64,000 nt of DNA from Hydractinia symbiolongicarpus (lineage: Eukaryota; Cnidaria; Hydrozoa; Anthoathecata; Hydractiniidae), in NCBI RefSeq assembly GCF_029227915.1, contig NC_079881.1, forward strand, positions 4,216,001 to 4,280,000, given 5' to 3'. Every line of letters starts with the position of its first letter. Position 1 is the stretch's first letter. Both the position numbers and the translations under genes were made by a program. Below are positions 63,238-64,000 of this stretch, piece after piece. The notes under the pieces were generated by a model that was not told the origin of the DNA, did not search any database, and saw nothing but the letters and a program-made list of their open reading frames with translations.

Positions 63238-63770
63238 CTAACCTTATTTCCGTGAAAGAATCCACTGTACTTTTTATTGAATCCATAACAAATACATAGA
63301 ACACAGTAATTTAAATTTTTAAAAGTCACAATCCGCATTATTCTATATTTATAACCCCTGAAACGTCTAAAAATATAAGTATGTGCACTAATACAAAAAA
63401 TAAAAAAAAAACAATAACAATAAAATAAAAATGTTAAATTTCCAACAAAACCAAAGGTGTTTAACAAAAGTTACGTAAAACTGAAAACTGAATCTTTTAA
63501 AAAAAAATATATACTTGCTTTGCCCATGCAAAAAGTACACCAGGGGACAAAAGCTTACCAGACATTAAAAAGTTCCAACAGCGTTAAGTTGTACAAAAAA
63601 GGTTATTACAAGATTTCGATAATCTGCAGTTTATAACACATCATACCAAAATCAGCTATTCAGTCTATTGCATAAAGAGCATCCCTTCCAAAGTTTTGTC
63701 ACAAAATATAAGAAATCAACATAAAATAGAAAAAAAAAACTTGAATTATTTATATCTAATACAAGATTTT
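63238..63770 (-). mobile_element. Second Helitron-like family copy, reverse orientation
   Basis: The minus strand repeats the text of the 32.4-34.5 kb copies and ends GTGGATTCTTTCACGG...GGTTAG at 63238. Directly beyond it (63237 downward) is a TCTATGTTATAACACC start with a CTGTCTGTC tract from the short Helitron family, another head-to-tail junction. Part of the text (CCAAAGTTTTGTCACAAAAT onward) recurs at about 63950-64000 at the window edge. Confidence 0.45.
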
Positions 63771-64000
63771 AATCCAATTGGGTCTGCGTAGCTCAAAATG
63801 AGCATTAAATACTCTAGGACTCTCCATCTACGCCATGGCCTCTCCTTGAAATAATAGACAGGGTATTCTTTTGTATCGATATTTGTGAGGCTAGCCATGT
63901 AAAATATGCACATCTATTCAGTCTATTGCAAAAAGAGCATCACTTCCAAAGTTTTGTCACAAAATATAAGAAATCAACATAAAATAGAAAAAAAAACTTA

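Overview
The window is eukaryotic: AT-rich DNA, genes split by GT-AG introns, long gene-poor stretches and many transposable elements. The domain mix points to a cnidarian, probably a hydrozoan: an astacin-kringle secreted protein, a PAN-EGF-fibrinogen secreted protein, a beta-helix multi-pass receptor family, a RAG1-like transposase, and Penelope elements with hammerhead ribozymes. The species assignment is inference. All exon models below were built by hand from splice sites, and every join was checked for reading phase.

Host-type genes. (1) 7095-12945 (-) is an intact two-exon gene for a 1081-aa secreted beta-helix / Cys-rich / multi-pass membrane protein. (2) 43585-50585 (+) is a paralogue with the same leader exon and phase-1 intron. 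It carries a frameshift and two in-frame stops, so it is an unprocessed pseudogene. (3) 34870-38225 (-) is a five-exon, 415-aa astacin-plus-kringle protein whose zinc-binding motif is fully replaced, so it is a predicted pseudoprotease. (4) 54487-57948 (-) is a four-exon, 345-aa PAN/apple + EGF-like + fibrinogen-like secreted protein. (5) 31254-31845 (-) is a first exon with a P-loop ATPase-like domain whose remaining exons were not found.

Transposon block, 15566-28480. Matching 14-bp termini (CCCAGCCGGCACAA) flanked by TA enclose two intact transposase systems, both on the minus strand. The right half (23334-27978) encodes a nine-exon, 965-aa protein that joins a RAG1-type N-terminal zinc region and RING finger to a D-D-E-like transposase, the class I recall as N-RAG-TP. 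The left half (16642-21064) encodes a CACTA/EnSpm-like transposase and an eight-exon, 286-aa partner with a DUF4806-like domain. Arrays of palindromic GACGTC repeats lie at 15580-16044 and 22166-22505. The simplest reading is a RAG1-like element whose left subterminal array was split by insertion of a CACTA-like element. A single composite element is the alternative.

Other mobile DNA includes short non-autonomous Helitrons (three head-to-tail at 5424-5910; others at 12670-12807 and 54023-54157), a second Helitron-like family at 32.4-34.5 kb and 63.2-63.7 kb, and MITEs at 11602-11904 and 14113-15202. There are Penelope remnants at 39808-40317 and 46248-46880, hammerhead cores at 59031-59064 (intact) and 39644-39671 (decayed), a tRNA-derived SINE at 45480-45826, a dead LINE at 59934-61621, and a 255-bp (AT)n tract near 59.3 kb. 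Remaining stretches hold no coding sequence I can support.
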